From Atrichornis clamosus (lineage: Eukaryota; Chordata; Aves; Passeriformes; Menuridae), in assembly GCA_013400975.1 (NCBI GenBank), contig WBMZ01003350.1, forward strand, positions 62,001-126,000: 64,000 nucleotides of DNA, read 5' to 3'. Made by a program: the position numbers and the translations under genes. Shown in pieces: positions 49,201-64,000 of the stretch. The notes below the pieces were generated by a model, which worked only from the letters and a program-made list of their open reading frames with translations, ran no database searches and was not told where the DNA came from. Every line of letters begins with the position of its first letter. The first letter of the stretch is position 1.

Positions 49201-52200
49201 GCCTATCTCAAAGTAACATGGGTGTCATTCCAATGCCCTCTCCTCGCTTCACTTGCTATTGTTTCTCTTGTAAGTTGTACATGGCAATGTATACTTTCTC
49301 CTACACGGACAAATGTACAATGACTTTTAATATCACAGGCTAATGCCATGTAAATTTAGGCATACATGCTGGTTTTTTAAGAAATGGAGACATATGTAAA
49401 ACAAATGTAAAACTGAGTTTTAGAAAATTAGACACTTGAAGTTTGTGAACAGGAACAGCAAGAAGCACCTTGTGAAGTTGCAGGAGTCCAACTCCTAAAC
49501 ATGTTGACATGGGGTCTTTCACAGGTACTAACAGTTCCAATGGGAAGAATGCAGACAGATGTCTTCATCCCCAGTCTTCATGGAAATCATCTCTCAAAAC
49601 CACATGTAAGATCACTGCAGCATACCAAACAATCAGCCCAGCAGAGCATAGGTCATTCTCTGGAATGTGCTAGTAACAAAGCTGAGCAAGGATTATGATT
49701 TTTTTTTGTCTCACAATGCTTCTTCCTCTGTTGAACTGATTCTAAGAATTGCAGGCATCAGTTCCAAGTACAAAAAGACAAGGCTAATATCTGGTAGCAA
49801 TCAGCACAGGGAGATGAACAGCCAGCAATCTAAGGCAATTCTAATATTGCACATTAACACTGCAGCACATCAGTGCTACTGTCAGTATGAAAACACTGCT
49901 GTGAAAGAGGAACTGCAGCTACTGTTCCAAAGTGTTATTTGTGGGACAGCAGAAACACAAGAACAAAGCAGTGTCTGATATGGGTGAAGATGGTTTTCCT
50001 TGCTTTCTTTGAATAAGTTAAAAAGAAGAAATAAAAAACATATCAAGATAAAACAAAGACTAACAAAGAGCCAAAGTTTTGGTTTTGTTCCAAGCAAAAA
50101 GCCTTTACTAAGAAATGCTTTACTAAGAAATGGTGGCCAGCACTGCCAGTACTGTACACAAGCCATTATTACTGCCTTTAAGTAAGATTCTAGCCCTGAC
50201 TGCAGGCCTGAATCAAGAACTCTCACATCTTCACTGTAATCCTCACTATCACTCTATTAAGAATGTCCTTCAATATTTCTCTTTTCTGCCATCATACTTA
50301 TCTGCCTCAAAAGGTTGTAAGGCAGATTTATAGCTCAGATACATGTGGATTATAGACTACTTTAACATATAAGGAAGACAGGAATAAATGATGCAGACAT
50401 TTCCTGTCCATAAAGCATTAACATAATAAACTTCAGCCACCCATGTCTTTTACAGTTTGAAGACCAGAACACCAAAACCAGTGACCATAACAAACCTACA
50501 CGCACGAATTGGCACATAAATACAGTACAGTTTGAGTAATAAGGTACAAAAATTACCATGTCCAAACAATCTAAAAATAGCTGACCCTAAATGTTTGCAA
50601 ATAATTAGTTATTGACAAGTTACATAAAAAAGCTGCACTTCACCTACCTAAGCCTACTTGTACAGACCCAGGTGATTAAACAAGCCATGCTCTCCCTTGA
50701 GGTTCAAATGCTTATTTGCAGTGCACTGATGCCACCACCTGGCCATTTTCATAAGAAATTCCTGCATCTACTACTGAATTTTACTTCGTTGTTTTTGTTG
50801 GTTTTTTTTTTTTTTAAGGTAGCAACAGCAGTTCATCTGAGTGCAAAAATAGTTAAAATCCCTATTATCACCTAAAAAAAGAATATGCAGCACTGTATGG
50901 GAATAACTGATGCCTGACAAGTATGTGTCAGTCAAACTCTTGCATGATTATGAGATATGCTCAATCCCACCCCCACATGCTGGCCACAAACTTCAGGGCT
51001 TCTTCACCTTCTCAGTTCAACACTGCAGAGCCCTGAAGGCAAAAGCTATTTGTTGTTCTCAACTACCACATACTACAAGAAGAGTTGAACGTATTTTATA
51101 GCCAAAACAAGTCCAAGCTGTACTCATCCCATGCAGATGTTTTAGCCAATAGTTCAGCAGAAGGCTGAAGGCATCCAGTTATTCTGAGCCTAGCCTTTCT
51201 TGAAGCATCATTTTTGGAGTTATCACACTCTTCTAGCTTCATGCGTGGCTCAGTTTGTACCCTAGAAAACCACAAGTCAGCAAATCAAGTAATTTGAGGT
51301 GGAAACACAACAATCTGAGTGGTCAGAATACCTGGACTGAACAGAAACAGCTCAGCAACGTGTCTAAATTGTATTCCCTGAGAAGTGACCCATAATCCTT
51401 ATGTGGGTAAGCACAGACAGGGCTCTCAGGGAGCCAGTGGCCTAGAATGTCAGGGATAGGGAAAGAGATAGGAATAAGTGAGTTGATACAAACTTCTCTT
51501 AGGGGTTGAGCATGGTCCACTGGGGATTAACAGCCCAAATTTAACAGTATAGTTTAGCATAAGGGGCAAGTATCACACCCCAGTGCTGAGGAAGGTTGAA
51601 GGACCAGTAAGCATTCCACACCACATTACCTCACGCTCACCCACGAGTGGAGAGGGGATCTGATGGCCAGAAACATGAAAGCTTCTCAAAGGATCAGGCT
51701 GGCCTTCGCTTTCCTTTCTTCCTGCAGCTGGCTCGCAACTCATTATCAAAGAACAGGATGTGCGAACTCTGCAGGGAAATCAAATGCCTCGTGAAGATAT
51801 TGGTCTTTCCACCACCTTCCCAGTGTCCTCCTTCTGAGCCTTAGTAAGTCTGGCATACAGCCTGTCCAAGAACTGCTGTCAGGCCTCCTACAAGTTCTAG
51901 GTAGCTGTGACCATGGCAGTCTACAAGTTCTTCTCACTTTTACATTAGACTGCAGCTGTGAACAGCATGCCTTTCAGCATGGCTGCCCCTCAGTAACTAA
52001 CCACTGGAAATTCTTGTACCACCCCCTTGTCTACCTCCCACTGGACTGTAACATATTTGGAAAATCATGCCAACAAGCAGGACAACACATCCTTTTTTCC
52101 CTGCCATCCCAGGGGCACTTAGCCCACAACCAAACCATGACTGTAGCTGCCTACTGAAATAGCAGCTCTGTACCTGACATCCAAGTCTCTGATCCTAAAG

Positions 52201-55200
52201 TGACCACACAGTGGTACAAGGCATCTCCTCTATAACAAACTTCATGCTATTGCTCCCAGGGCCTGGTTAAGGAACAGCAGCCATGAAACCTTTCAGGCTT
52301 GTTGGAATGTGGAAGGAAAAAAATACTAGTGTCAGCCTTTCATGCCAAGTAAACTGACACTTCAAGCAATATTTGTCACTGCTACTGTTCACAAGGTTGT
52401 GTGCAGTCATCAGCTCATACCCTACAGTACTTAGAGAGGTTTCTGTATTGTTTCTTGAGGTTGAGGTTGAGTGCCTTATCCTTTGCACAGTTTGCGTAGT
52501 TCCTCGGACAGGCCTCACATGGCAGGAAATCAGCACTTTGAGGCAAAATTGTTTCATGGCAGATTTCTCCTACGCCTCACAGCAATTTGAAACTGCTTTT
52601 AAAGGCCTAAAACGGCCCTCCTGTTCAGATTAGCAACTCACTGCCTCTCCACACACTTCGGCCCCATGCACTAGTTCCGTCTGAAGCCTGGCATGCCTGT
52701 CCCCCTCCTCCACCCAAACAAGCTGAATAGAAAACAGCAAACACACCTGGGTTGAATCTCAGTTGCTACAAGCACAGGACGCTGAATGCTTCTGAAGAGA
52801 TCTCTTCAGTATCATTGTAGTAAAGACAAATGCTATAACACCTCAAAATGTTTGTTGCCCTGGTCTTCAAGGCAGCTTCTTCAGCCTTTTTGAACTGTAC
52901 ACATACCCCAGTTGCAGATCTTCTGGTAGTCAGTGACTATTGAGTTGCACAGCCTCTTCCTACTGCTGCTAGGTTATACAGCCACCAAGATTTCATCCCT
53001 CTCATGACAGACTGAAAAGGGTATTTCTTTGCAACCTAAAGTACCACCACACTGGAACACCTGGGAAGCCAAAGAAATGTTTGCCACCATTGTCCCTTTC
53101 TTCTTTTCTGCCCAGACAGAGCAACAGAAAGTGTGACAAAAAGAATAGAAAGGATACTGAGGAAAGTGTTGGGTAGATTGTGGGACAGCAGAGTAACAGA
53201 CTTCTGTGTGACTCAGTAGTTTGGATTGTTGACACCATGGGCACAAGCTAGGAAACAAACTTTTTTTGCATGAAACTAAACTAAGACTTAATTTGCATAC
53301 AACAGCAGAAGCTCTGCAATCCAAACAGTACATGAGAACGATCAGAAAGATTCACTTCAGCACCACAAAGCTGCTTTGAACCAGTGTAGATAGAGCTTCT
53401 CAAGAGCAACTCACTGCAGACAACTAATGGAACCTGGTTAAACATCAAAATTCCCTCAAATCAGGTCTAAACTGTACAAATCTCTTTTAAACACGTCTGT
53501 AATACCAAGCCCATAAGTAGAACAAAGTAACTGTGTAACTAAAAGCAGTGCAAACAATACAATATTTGGTTAGATAAGGTATTAAAATTTAATATCAACC
53601 CTACTCTGATAGCATCTCCCAATTAGAACTCCACCTAAAAGCCCAAATCAATTTTTTTCCTTTTCTATAGTTTTGATCTATATCAGACCAAAACATACTT
53701 CATACCTTTTCCTACGTATTTTCCACCAGTCCTCCTCTAATTGCTGGAAAAAATACAGCTAATCAATAATCTCACCATACTTGGTTAGATTCAAAACCAA
53801 AAGATTCCAGTGCAGGGAAGAAATCCATAAACCTTCATCTAAGACAAAGCCTAACTTTTCTACACTTATCATGGCAGCTCTGATTCTCTCTCCCCCTCAC
53901 CTGCCCCTTCAGAATCCTCATGTAATTGAAGATCTTAGACTTCACAAAACCTGCAAAATTTATGGGAAATAAATTTGTACATTTAACTAGGGTAAGCCTA
54001 GTTTCAACACAGGAAGATCTGAGTTGTTCTGAAGCCATGCACGATGGACGTATTTCAGTAGTGATCAGGGAATAAGGCTTTCACATGAGAAGAGCAGGAT
54101 AAACACACAATAAAAGGCCAGTTCTGCAGTTGCAGTAACAGCTTTCCGTGTCCTGTCCTTCGACCACTAGATGGCATCTGCATGCCAGACCAATTCTAAC
54201 AAGAAAAAATTGTTACATCAACTGGATTGGGTCTTTTTCATTAACTGTGTTAAGTCCTTGTGAAGTATTACTATAAACAAGTCAGACCAAGTTAAAAAAT
54301 ATGTCTTGCTACTCTAGATGGTAAAGGCAAGGCAAGAGCCTCTAAGCCTAACATGCCAGTTGTTTGTTGTACCTTTATGTAAGAACCTTGAGTAGGAAAG
54401 AATTATAAGATATTTGTTCTCCATTACTGCTACAACAGAACAGGGCCTTGTCTTTTAGCTCATTCTCTTAACTCAGCCTCCTGCAAACTAGATGCAGTCA
54501 AGGTGCAACTAGAAGGTGTGCTAAAATATAATTCACCTAACATGTTCCCTCTCACAGCATTTCACTAAGTATTACACATTCTGTCTTTGTGGAAGTTGCA
54601 AACAGCCACTCAGGAATAGGAACCTGAAATATAAAAATATTCCTGAGTAGTTAATGGAAAATTACTAATTTATACATACCAGAAATTTGACAAGACAATG
54701 AGGGAGTTACATGGGGAACTGTAGAAACACTGCCTGGATGCCAGAAGGAACGTGAAATACCTGTAACTATTTTCACATTACGTTTGTTGGGACTTCAAAA
54801 CAATGGAGAAAAACTTACACTGGAATATACTTACTTGTCAGTTGTCCTCTGCATTAATCGATGTTGTTCACTCCTCTGCCTCATGTCATGAGCTACACCA
54901 GTTTTATTGCCAAGATACAATTTTTTTCTACATCTTTTCAATAATTAATTGGATCCCTCCAAAGCATTCTCTCCTGCACCCTGAAGATTCAACCCTTTAA
55001 AAAAACAGGAGCAAGGAGAACTCACTAGCAAGAAGGAAAAATCAGTAGCTTAATTATTTTGCTCTCTACAAATATAATTTACTATTTTTGAATACCAGCC
55101 ATCTGTAAGAGTAGGCAAACTATAATCCTGCTTATTGCTTTAGCTCCTCCATTTAACAGTGAATCAGGCAAAGTTAAAACACCGAAACTTAACATCTGGG

Positions 55201-58200
55201 TCTAACCTATTTAAAGAGGAATTTTTTCAAGTGGTGCTCATTTCTACAGCTCAGCCTATGAGCTTCTCATCTTTAAGATGTAAGCTTAACTTAAAGCTTT
55301 TATCTTCACCTGAAGATATGAAATAGCTGTAGTTGTTCTTTATTAGCAGCTGGATCTAGTTATCACCTGATTTCTGATATGGCTGCTCCTAAGACTTTCT
55401 CTGCAGCAAAATAAAAGGAAGCTTGGGCTGCAGATTCTGTTAACTAAGGCAGTGAAATCCAGTAAAGGGGCTGCACTAGGCCACGTGCTGTCCATCTACT
55501 CTGTTTAAAGCTCCACCTGTTCCAACTGTTTCAGGCAGCAGTGTTTTTCTTGGAAAAGATTATTGTAGCCATGTATTTTCAAGGGCTTGTGACGAACACT
55601 TATTTTGAATTGTTCTTAAATTCTCATTTCTTGGAATAGAGATGCAGAGATTAAAATGAGTTGAAACAGAATATTGGGAAAAGAATAAAATGTCCTTATT
55701 AGCAATTATTTATCTTAACAATAAAATATATAACAAGTAATCAGACAGCTTTGCTGGTTTCCCAACAGCTCAAAGGATCTGCAGGGAAGACACTCAGGTA
55801 CTACCAGTCCTAGAAATCTATGGATGATGAGGATTTGTCAAACCCAAAACAAGTATCCAAACTTGTGTCTTATGTACATAACCTATTTACTGTCCCAACA
55901 CTGACTTGCAGCCACATGGCTTTTCAGTGTTTAGCCCAACCTGGCCTGAGGTTCCTTCAGCTTTGATCATCTGGCACATGCAGTGAGAAGAACACTTGGT
56001 TACAAGCCCGAGTTGCATGCAGCCACCTGGTTGGATGATGTCTGCAAAACCTTGATAAACCTTTGGAATAAGGCAAGCAAAATCGATGTATGATCCAGGA
56101 GAAAAAAGTAGCTGCACTGAGAGTGAGCTTTAAGGCTTCTATGGCTTATTAGCAGAAGCAAACAGATGCCAGCAGAACAAAAACATCCAGGCTTTGCCTA
56201 GATATCCTAACCTTGGTACTGATTCATTGAATTCCTTTTTGTTGATGAGAATGGTTATGTTATGCATAAACTTAATTGCAACTCTGGTTTCTATTAAAAA
56301 GCCCTCCCTGTACTTTAAAGAGTATTAGCCCGCGTGGACTCAGAGATAGACATGTGACTGTGCTGATGTCTCTGCCAAGCGTAAGGAGACATTCTCTCGT
56401 CCTTGCTTTTTGCAAAAGTTCATTTGAAGTCAAATATTCACATTTATCCTCGTGTACAAGGCAGATGGATGCCAATCATGAACCAAGCTAAAACTCAAAC
56501 AAGTATGCAATATGACATTATCACTGTCTCTGCTCTTTGCTAAGCTGCAATGTTACCTGTTAGGTTTGTGTAAGGCATCTTCATCTCTAACATCCAGGCA
56601 GCAAGGACAGTCCCAGAAATACCAGTCATGGATACAACATTAAGAGTCCACCAGCAGGAAGTTCAATACCTGGTTAAAGACCAGGCTTTTACAACTATTA
56701 TCTACGTAAGCCTCTATAAAGCAGATGGTCTTTTCTGTTATCCTCTGAGCTCTTCACTGAAGGCTAAGTACAAAATACTTGGTTTGTCATCTACAAATTC
56801 TGAAGATTCCAGCTATACAGAACAGTTACTCTCAGCTGACCTCCAGTTCAACCATATTCAACAGCAATAGTGTCTTTTATATTTCTATTACTGCAGAGCA
56901 AAAAAATGTGTTTCCCAACCCCAAACTAATCAGAGCTCCAGCAATTAAATATGACAGTTTTCACTTAGACTTATCAAAAGATAAGCCACAGACAGGAACA
57001 CTTCTTCACATAAAAGATACCTTTCTGCTCATCAACTCCAACTCTGGGAAAAACACAGCAAGGTGCATTTCTGTGATCCAACAACTTTACAACAGGGATG
57101 TAGACTAATGTCAATAAAAACAACTTCCTTCCACAGATCTGAAGAATCTCCATGAGTTTCCCAGGCAAGTAAATTCACAGCAGTGCACAGCACTGGGATG
57201 CCACAAGCTGAGTCACACTTACCTGCTGGCTTCCCTCTCAACAGAGAGTACAGTACAAATGCAGATTGTGTTCATAACAGGATTGTGAAACTTGGTGACA
57301 CCTACCAGTAGGACACTTGCAGTTAATCACACTAAACTTGGAAGCAAAATGACCAACTCAGACTTCAGTGGCCACAAGTATTTCTGTGTGTCTAGGTGCA
57401 GCAAAACAAACATAAACCACTAGTTTAAAACCCCTTACAGTGTTTTCAGTGAGTCTACTTCTACAGCATTTTCTGGAAATACATCAGATCAGTACAAACA
57501 AAGTTACCTAGACAGAAATAGTGTTCAAAGTATTAGAGCAGCACAACCACAACTATATGAAACACTTTTTCCTCCTTTAAAGCAGCAGACAATTATGAAT
57601 ATTCCATGCAGTAAAAACACTGAGTACTATAAAGCATACCAAAACAGGTGATGTAAAACAAGAATCTCGTATCAATCGACACAAAAGAGACCAAAGAAGC
57701 ACCCCTTGCAGCACACTTTAAATTAGTGGCTGGATCGCAAAATGCCTATCAAGCAGAAAGGAACACGACGAGAGGCTGTGTGCCATATTGTACTCTACTA
57801 TAAACTGGGAATGAGTATTACTGTCAGATAAAGGTGGTGGGAGGAGAACATGCGAAAATATATCTCAAAATGTGTAAAATGTGTAACGTTTTATACGCCT
57901 CTCAACAGCTCATTTGAAAACCCTCCTGTTAATTCCCAGCACACTACACTGCGTTTAACAGCGTTTAAGGCTTGTATAGACAAGATGTTTATGTGGAAAA
58001 ATTTAGGAATTAGACCACTAGCAACTTCCTTGGAAGAAAGTTAATTTTATGTGAGTAGAATGAGATTCAGCTTATCTTTTCTAGCTCTTCCAGAATGGAC
58101 AATATTAAAAATAGAGATCTATACTAACACTGTAAACGTAAGCTGAAGTGGCAAGTTCTGTTATGTATCAAACTTGCTTTTAGTATGGAGTATCAGTCAT

Positions 58201-58419
58201 ACCTACAGGGGTAAGATTATTACATCATGTATGTTTTCTGCCATATAGGATGATGAGGGATGTTGGCAGACATCCCAACTCTCCAGAAATCAAAACAGCA
58301 TTCAAATAATTTCCAAATGATTGCTGCTATATAAAAATAGCAATTCTTCAGAATACCAGCACCAGATTTGGCTTACTAGTGCCATAAAATAAACTAAAAA
58401 TTTCCTATTTCTTTAGGAC
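46248..58419. other. Non-coding stretch between CR1 scrap and PPP1CB 3' end
   Basis: AT-rich unique DNA of about 12 kb. It holds a 14-base T-run (50802-50815), a 15-base tandem duplication ('tttactaagaaatg', 50103-50132), and short reading frames on both strands without recognisable domains. SPDYA would be the expected neighbour here on the minus strand, but I could not find its speedy/RINGO domain residues. Confidence 0.5.
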
Positions 58420-58439
58420 ACAGAAGAAGGCCCAAAAAC

Positions 58440-58445
58440 TTTATT
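58440..58445 (-). terminator. PPP1CB: Candidate distal poly(A) signal of PPP1CB
   Basis: AATAAAG on the minus strand, about 2.2 kb past the stop codon, followed in transcript direction by U-rich sequence (58390-58420). Chosen as the most likely 3' end; cDNA evidence is lacking. Confidence 0.45.
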
Positions 58446-58813
58446 TTTCTTTTGACATAGCATCTGTAACACAAGCGAGCATGTTAGGTACTCACAAAAC
58501 ATACAGTTTTACACCTGGACATTTCATGGTATCTGTATTGTTACAATCAGACATTGTTCCAGAAACTAAAGAAAAATGGAAAAGTGTTAATCCAGATGTT
58601 TGGTAACACAGAGGCTGGCTCTTGGTAAAACCCAGTGTTTTCAAAACTCATAAAAGTAAACCTGAAGTAAGCAATGACTTAGAGCAGGAAGTTACCACGT
58701 CAAGGCTTACAGATTAGATTTCATTAATTACCTTGTCACAAACTGAAGCTCTCACCACTGACTTTCAGGAACAAGTGTCTTTGAACAGTATCAAAAGAAA
58801 TCTACTTCTACAT

Positions 58814-58819
58814 TTTATT
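58814..58819 (-). terminator. PPP1CB: Candidate proximal poly(A) signal of PPP1CB
   Basis: AATAAA on the minus strand about 1.84 kb past the stop. It would give a slightly shorter alternative 3' UTR. Confidence 0.35.
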
Positions 58820-60655
58820 CTAAGCATTGAAATTGTTTGCTTCAAGGTGGGGTAAAATAAACCATTGTTCAAAACCACAGACCAATCCAGTATAAATCAG
58901 TAACAGACAAATATATTGTAAGTTTTCCTTTTTTTTTAAAAGAACAACCAACTCCACACTTTTTGAGTAACAGTGAGGTATGTTAAAATAACCAGTCAGA
59001 CTTCATTCAAATGAATTAGACAACTTTTACTAAATGAAAAACCTACATTTAAAATATGCATTTAAAACAAAATGGAATTAGAAAAGAGACTTAAATCCAT
59101 TTTAAAGAACTTGCTCACTGTGTCAGAAATCAATATATCTCTTGCATTATATAATGTGCCAGTTCATAAAATGTAAGTTACCAGAATCCTCAATTTAACA
59201 TTTTCAAAGACAATACTGAAGTCAAGAGTTTTACATCTACTGATGCACATTTAGAATGGTATAAATCTGCAGCCTTCCCCCAAAGAATCTTACAGATTTG
59301 ACAATATTCAGTAAAAGCTTTTGTAATTATGTCCAATAAGTACTGCATCCTAAAGCATCACAAATCTGTACCTTTCATTTATCCTACTATATATTTTGTA
59401 TCTTCTCTATATCTTGCCATTTGCCAATGTTAACTCTTTTAATAAAGGAGAGAACTGAAAAGAAATACTGCATAACTCTTGATCACATACAGAAATTATT
59501 GCTACTATAGTACACTACAAAGCAGAAGTCCATACAATAGTATATGAAATTTGACCATGAAAATCCAAATGATATAATCTTTAGTGACATAAGCCTTAGT
59601 ATAAAGTTGGACATTCCTGTAGCATTTTCAGCTCACTGCCCATCATCTAGCCTATTGTATGTTGATGAACATCCATTTAAACACACCCTCTTATGTAAAA
59701 GAATGTCAGCTTTCAAAGGCTTAGCAAATAAGGATCTTCATGTTCTGTGGAACTATGTAAGATGAATTTTGATGCAGGTAGGGAGTTACCTGGAAGCTAA
59801 GCATGCCAAAGGTGTTTCATGCTAATAAAACTAAAGCCAAGGTACCACTTAATCAAGTTACCAACTAATAGGCAATACCATTTTTGTCCTATCTAAGTTA
59901 AATGAAGTGCCATCGCACAGTGTAACGTCAATAATTTAAAATAGTGTAGTGCACAAATTCATTGTGTGGCAGTTTAAGTTAAAATATCAGGACAGGTTTT
60001 TCTGTCTCAATGTATGTTGGCTGTCAAACTGTCCAGTCTGGGCATTTGGGACTCAGTTTGCCTTTTAATCACTACTGTACTATAAACTTTGCATTATAAT
60101 GGGGGTACACGGCATTATTATGAAAAAATGGGGGGTTAGGGGGAGGATAAGAGATCAATGGCTGTTCTAAAAAGCCCCTTCCTCATATCAATTTCAAAGA
60201 GCCAGGAAATAAGACTAGATACCATATTCGCATCATTCTAGCTACAAAATAACCAAAGTAAAAGCAATCAAGCAACAATAAGACCACATTACACAAATGG
60301 AACATCATGCTCTCATCTGGTTTAACTATTACACCAAGTTTTAACTGGGATGTTGGTCAACTTTAAAAACCGTGGTAAATGTGAGTATGTAGTTGCAATA
60401 GTTTTTTTCCTAATTTTTTTCCTCTCTATGCTGGATATTAGAACTTGGAGCTATACTTGTTACAATACAGTGTCGCACATCTTTCTACTAGAAAAAATTA
60501 ATAAAGATCCTTTACCCGTCTCTTTAAGTTAAACGTGTGACATCATAAAGGGTGTCAAATGGCTGGATGGTTTTACAGTGCACACTTATTATATACTGTA
60601 ATATGGAGTTTTGTCCTTGACAAATTGATGGTGTTTTCTACATTATTTCCTTTCT

Positions 60656-60760
60656 TCACCTCTTCTTCGGTGGGTTAGCTGTGCGAGGTGGAGTGACCGG
60701 ACGCCCAGAATTCAGTCCACCATACTGGTACTTGGCTTTCTTTTCAGATGGTTTCAATAT
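60656..60760 (-). CDS. PPP1CB: PPP1CB last coding exon (C-terminal tail of PP1 beta)
   Basis: Encodes the final 34 residues plus TGA stop (60656-60658), corresponding to residues 294-327 of serine/threonine protein phosphatase PP1-beta. It starts [15 protein letters not shown] and ends RTANPPKKR. The ending distinguishes the beta isoform from alpha (..NSAKAKK) and gamma (..GMITKQAKK). The TPPR motif holds the conserved threonine (T316) that cyclin-dependent kinases phosphorylate to inhibit PP1. The tail is the part that binds ankyrin-repeat partners such as MYPT1, directing PP1-beta to myosin. The exon begins after a tctctaag acceptor and is in phase 0 with the preceding exon. Confidence 0.98.
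   Translation of the reverse strand: MLKPSEKKAKYQYGGLNSGRPVTPPRTANPPKKR

Positions 60761-64000
<3,240 letters not shown>

Larger units (their letters stand above)
58420..60655 (-). other. PPP1CB: Probable 3' UTR of PPP1CB
   Basis: The sequence following the PPP1CB stop codon on the minus strand has no splice-compatible coding exon. It contains two AATAAA signals (58814-58819 and 58440-58445). Use of the second gives a 3' UTR of about 2.2 kb, in keeping with the long AU-rich 3' UTR known for PPP1CB in mammals. In RNA sense it includes a C-rich tract at 60130-60147. The exact end is inferred, and a longer form extending further left is possible. Confidence 0.6.

Noticed and set aside
55887..56117. 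76-codon minus-strand frame next to a cttattccaaag acceptor, near the PPP1CB 3' end
   Set aside because: No similarity to SPDYA or any family I know, and only a weak donor. Length is within chance.

Overview
The window is vertebrate nuclear DNA, almost certainly from a bird. Three CR1-type LINE copies are recognisable, one of them ending in the avian CR1 3' tail (ATTCTGTG octamers at 43791-43806), and a much older CR1-like piece lies at 24.1-24.3 kb. There is an avian-style solo retroviral LTR at 4981-5451 and a decayed LTR fragment near 34.4-34.7 kb. The species cannot be fixed from the sequence.

The only gene that can be named with certainty is PPP1CB, the beta catalytic subunit of protein phosphatase 1, at the right edge on the minus strand. 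Its last three coding exons (63054-63205, 61370-61504, 60656-60760) encode what correspond to residues 198-327 of the 327-residue protein. All splice sites are intact and the exon phases are compatible. The 5' exons lie beyond position 64000. A 3' UTR of about 2.2 kb probably follows, down to a poly(A) signal at 58440-58445.

Layout: 1-58.4 kb is mostly non-coding and intergenic-looking (or intronic to something unrecognised). Within it are the solo LTR (about 5 kb), three GC/CpG-rich patches (6.2-6.7, 12.0-12.6 and 13.68-13.86 kb) that could be promoters or first exons, ancient SINE/LINE relics, one TG microsatellite, an ERV fragment (34.4-34.7 kb), a truncated frameshifted CR1 (36.7-37.45 kb), and two single-exon candidates. 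One candidate is a plus-strand first coding exon with a strong start context and a splice donor (40619-40712), sitting under a GC-box-bearing promoter-like stretch. The other is a minus-strand 3'-terminal coding exon (36119-36385). Neither was recognised as a known gene.

In human, SPDYA lies directly 3' of PPP1CB in the same orientation. I could not recognise SPDYA exons in the 58 kb where it would be expected, so either the synteny differs, the gene is further away, or I missed small diverged exons. No tRNA, rRNA, CRISPR array or bacterial-type operon was seen. Most open reading frames in the window look like chance ORFs.
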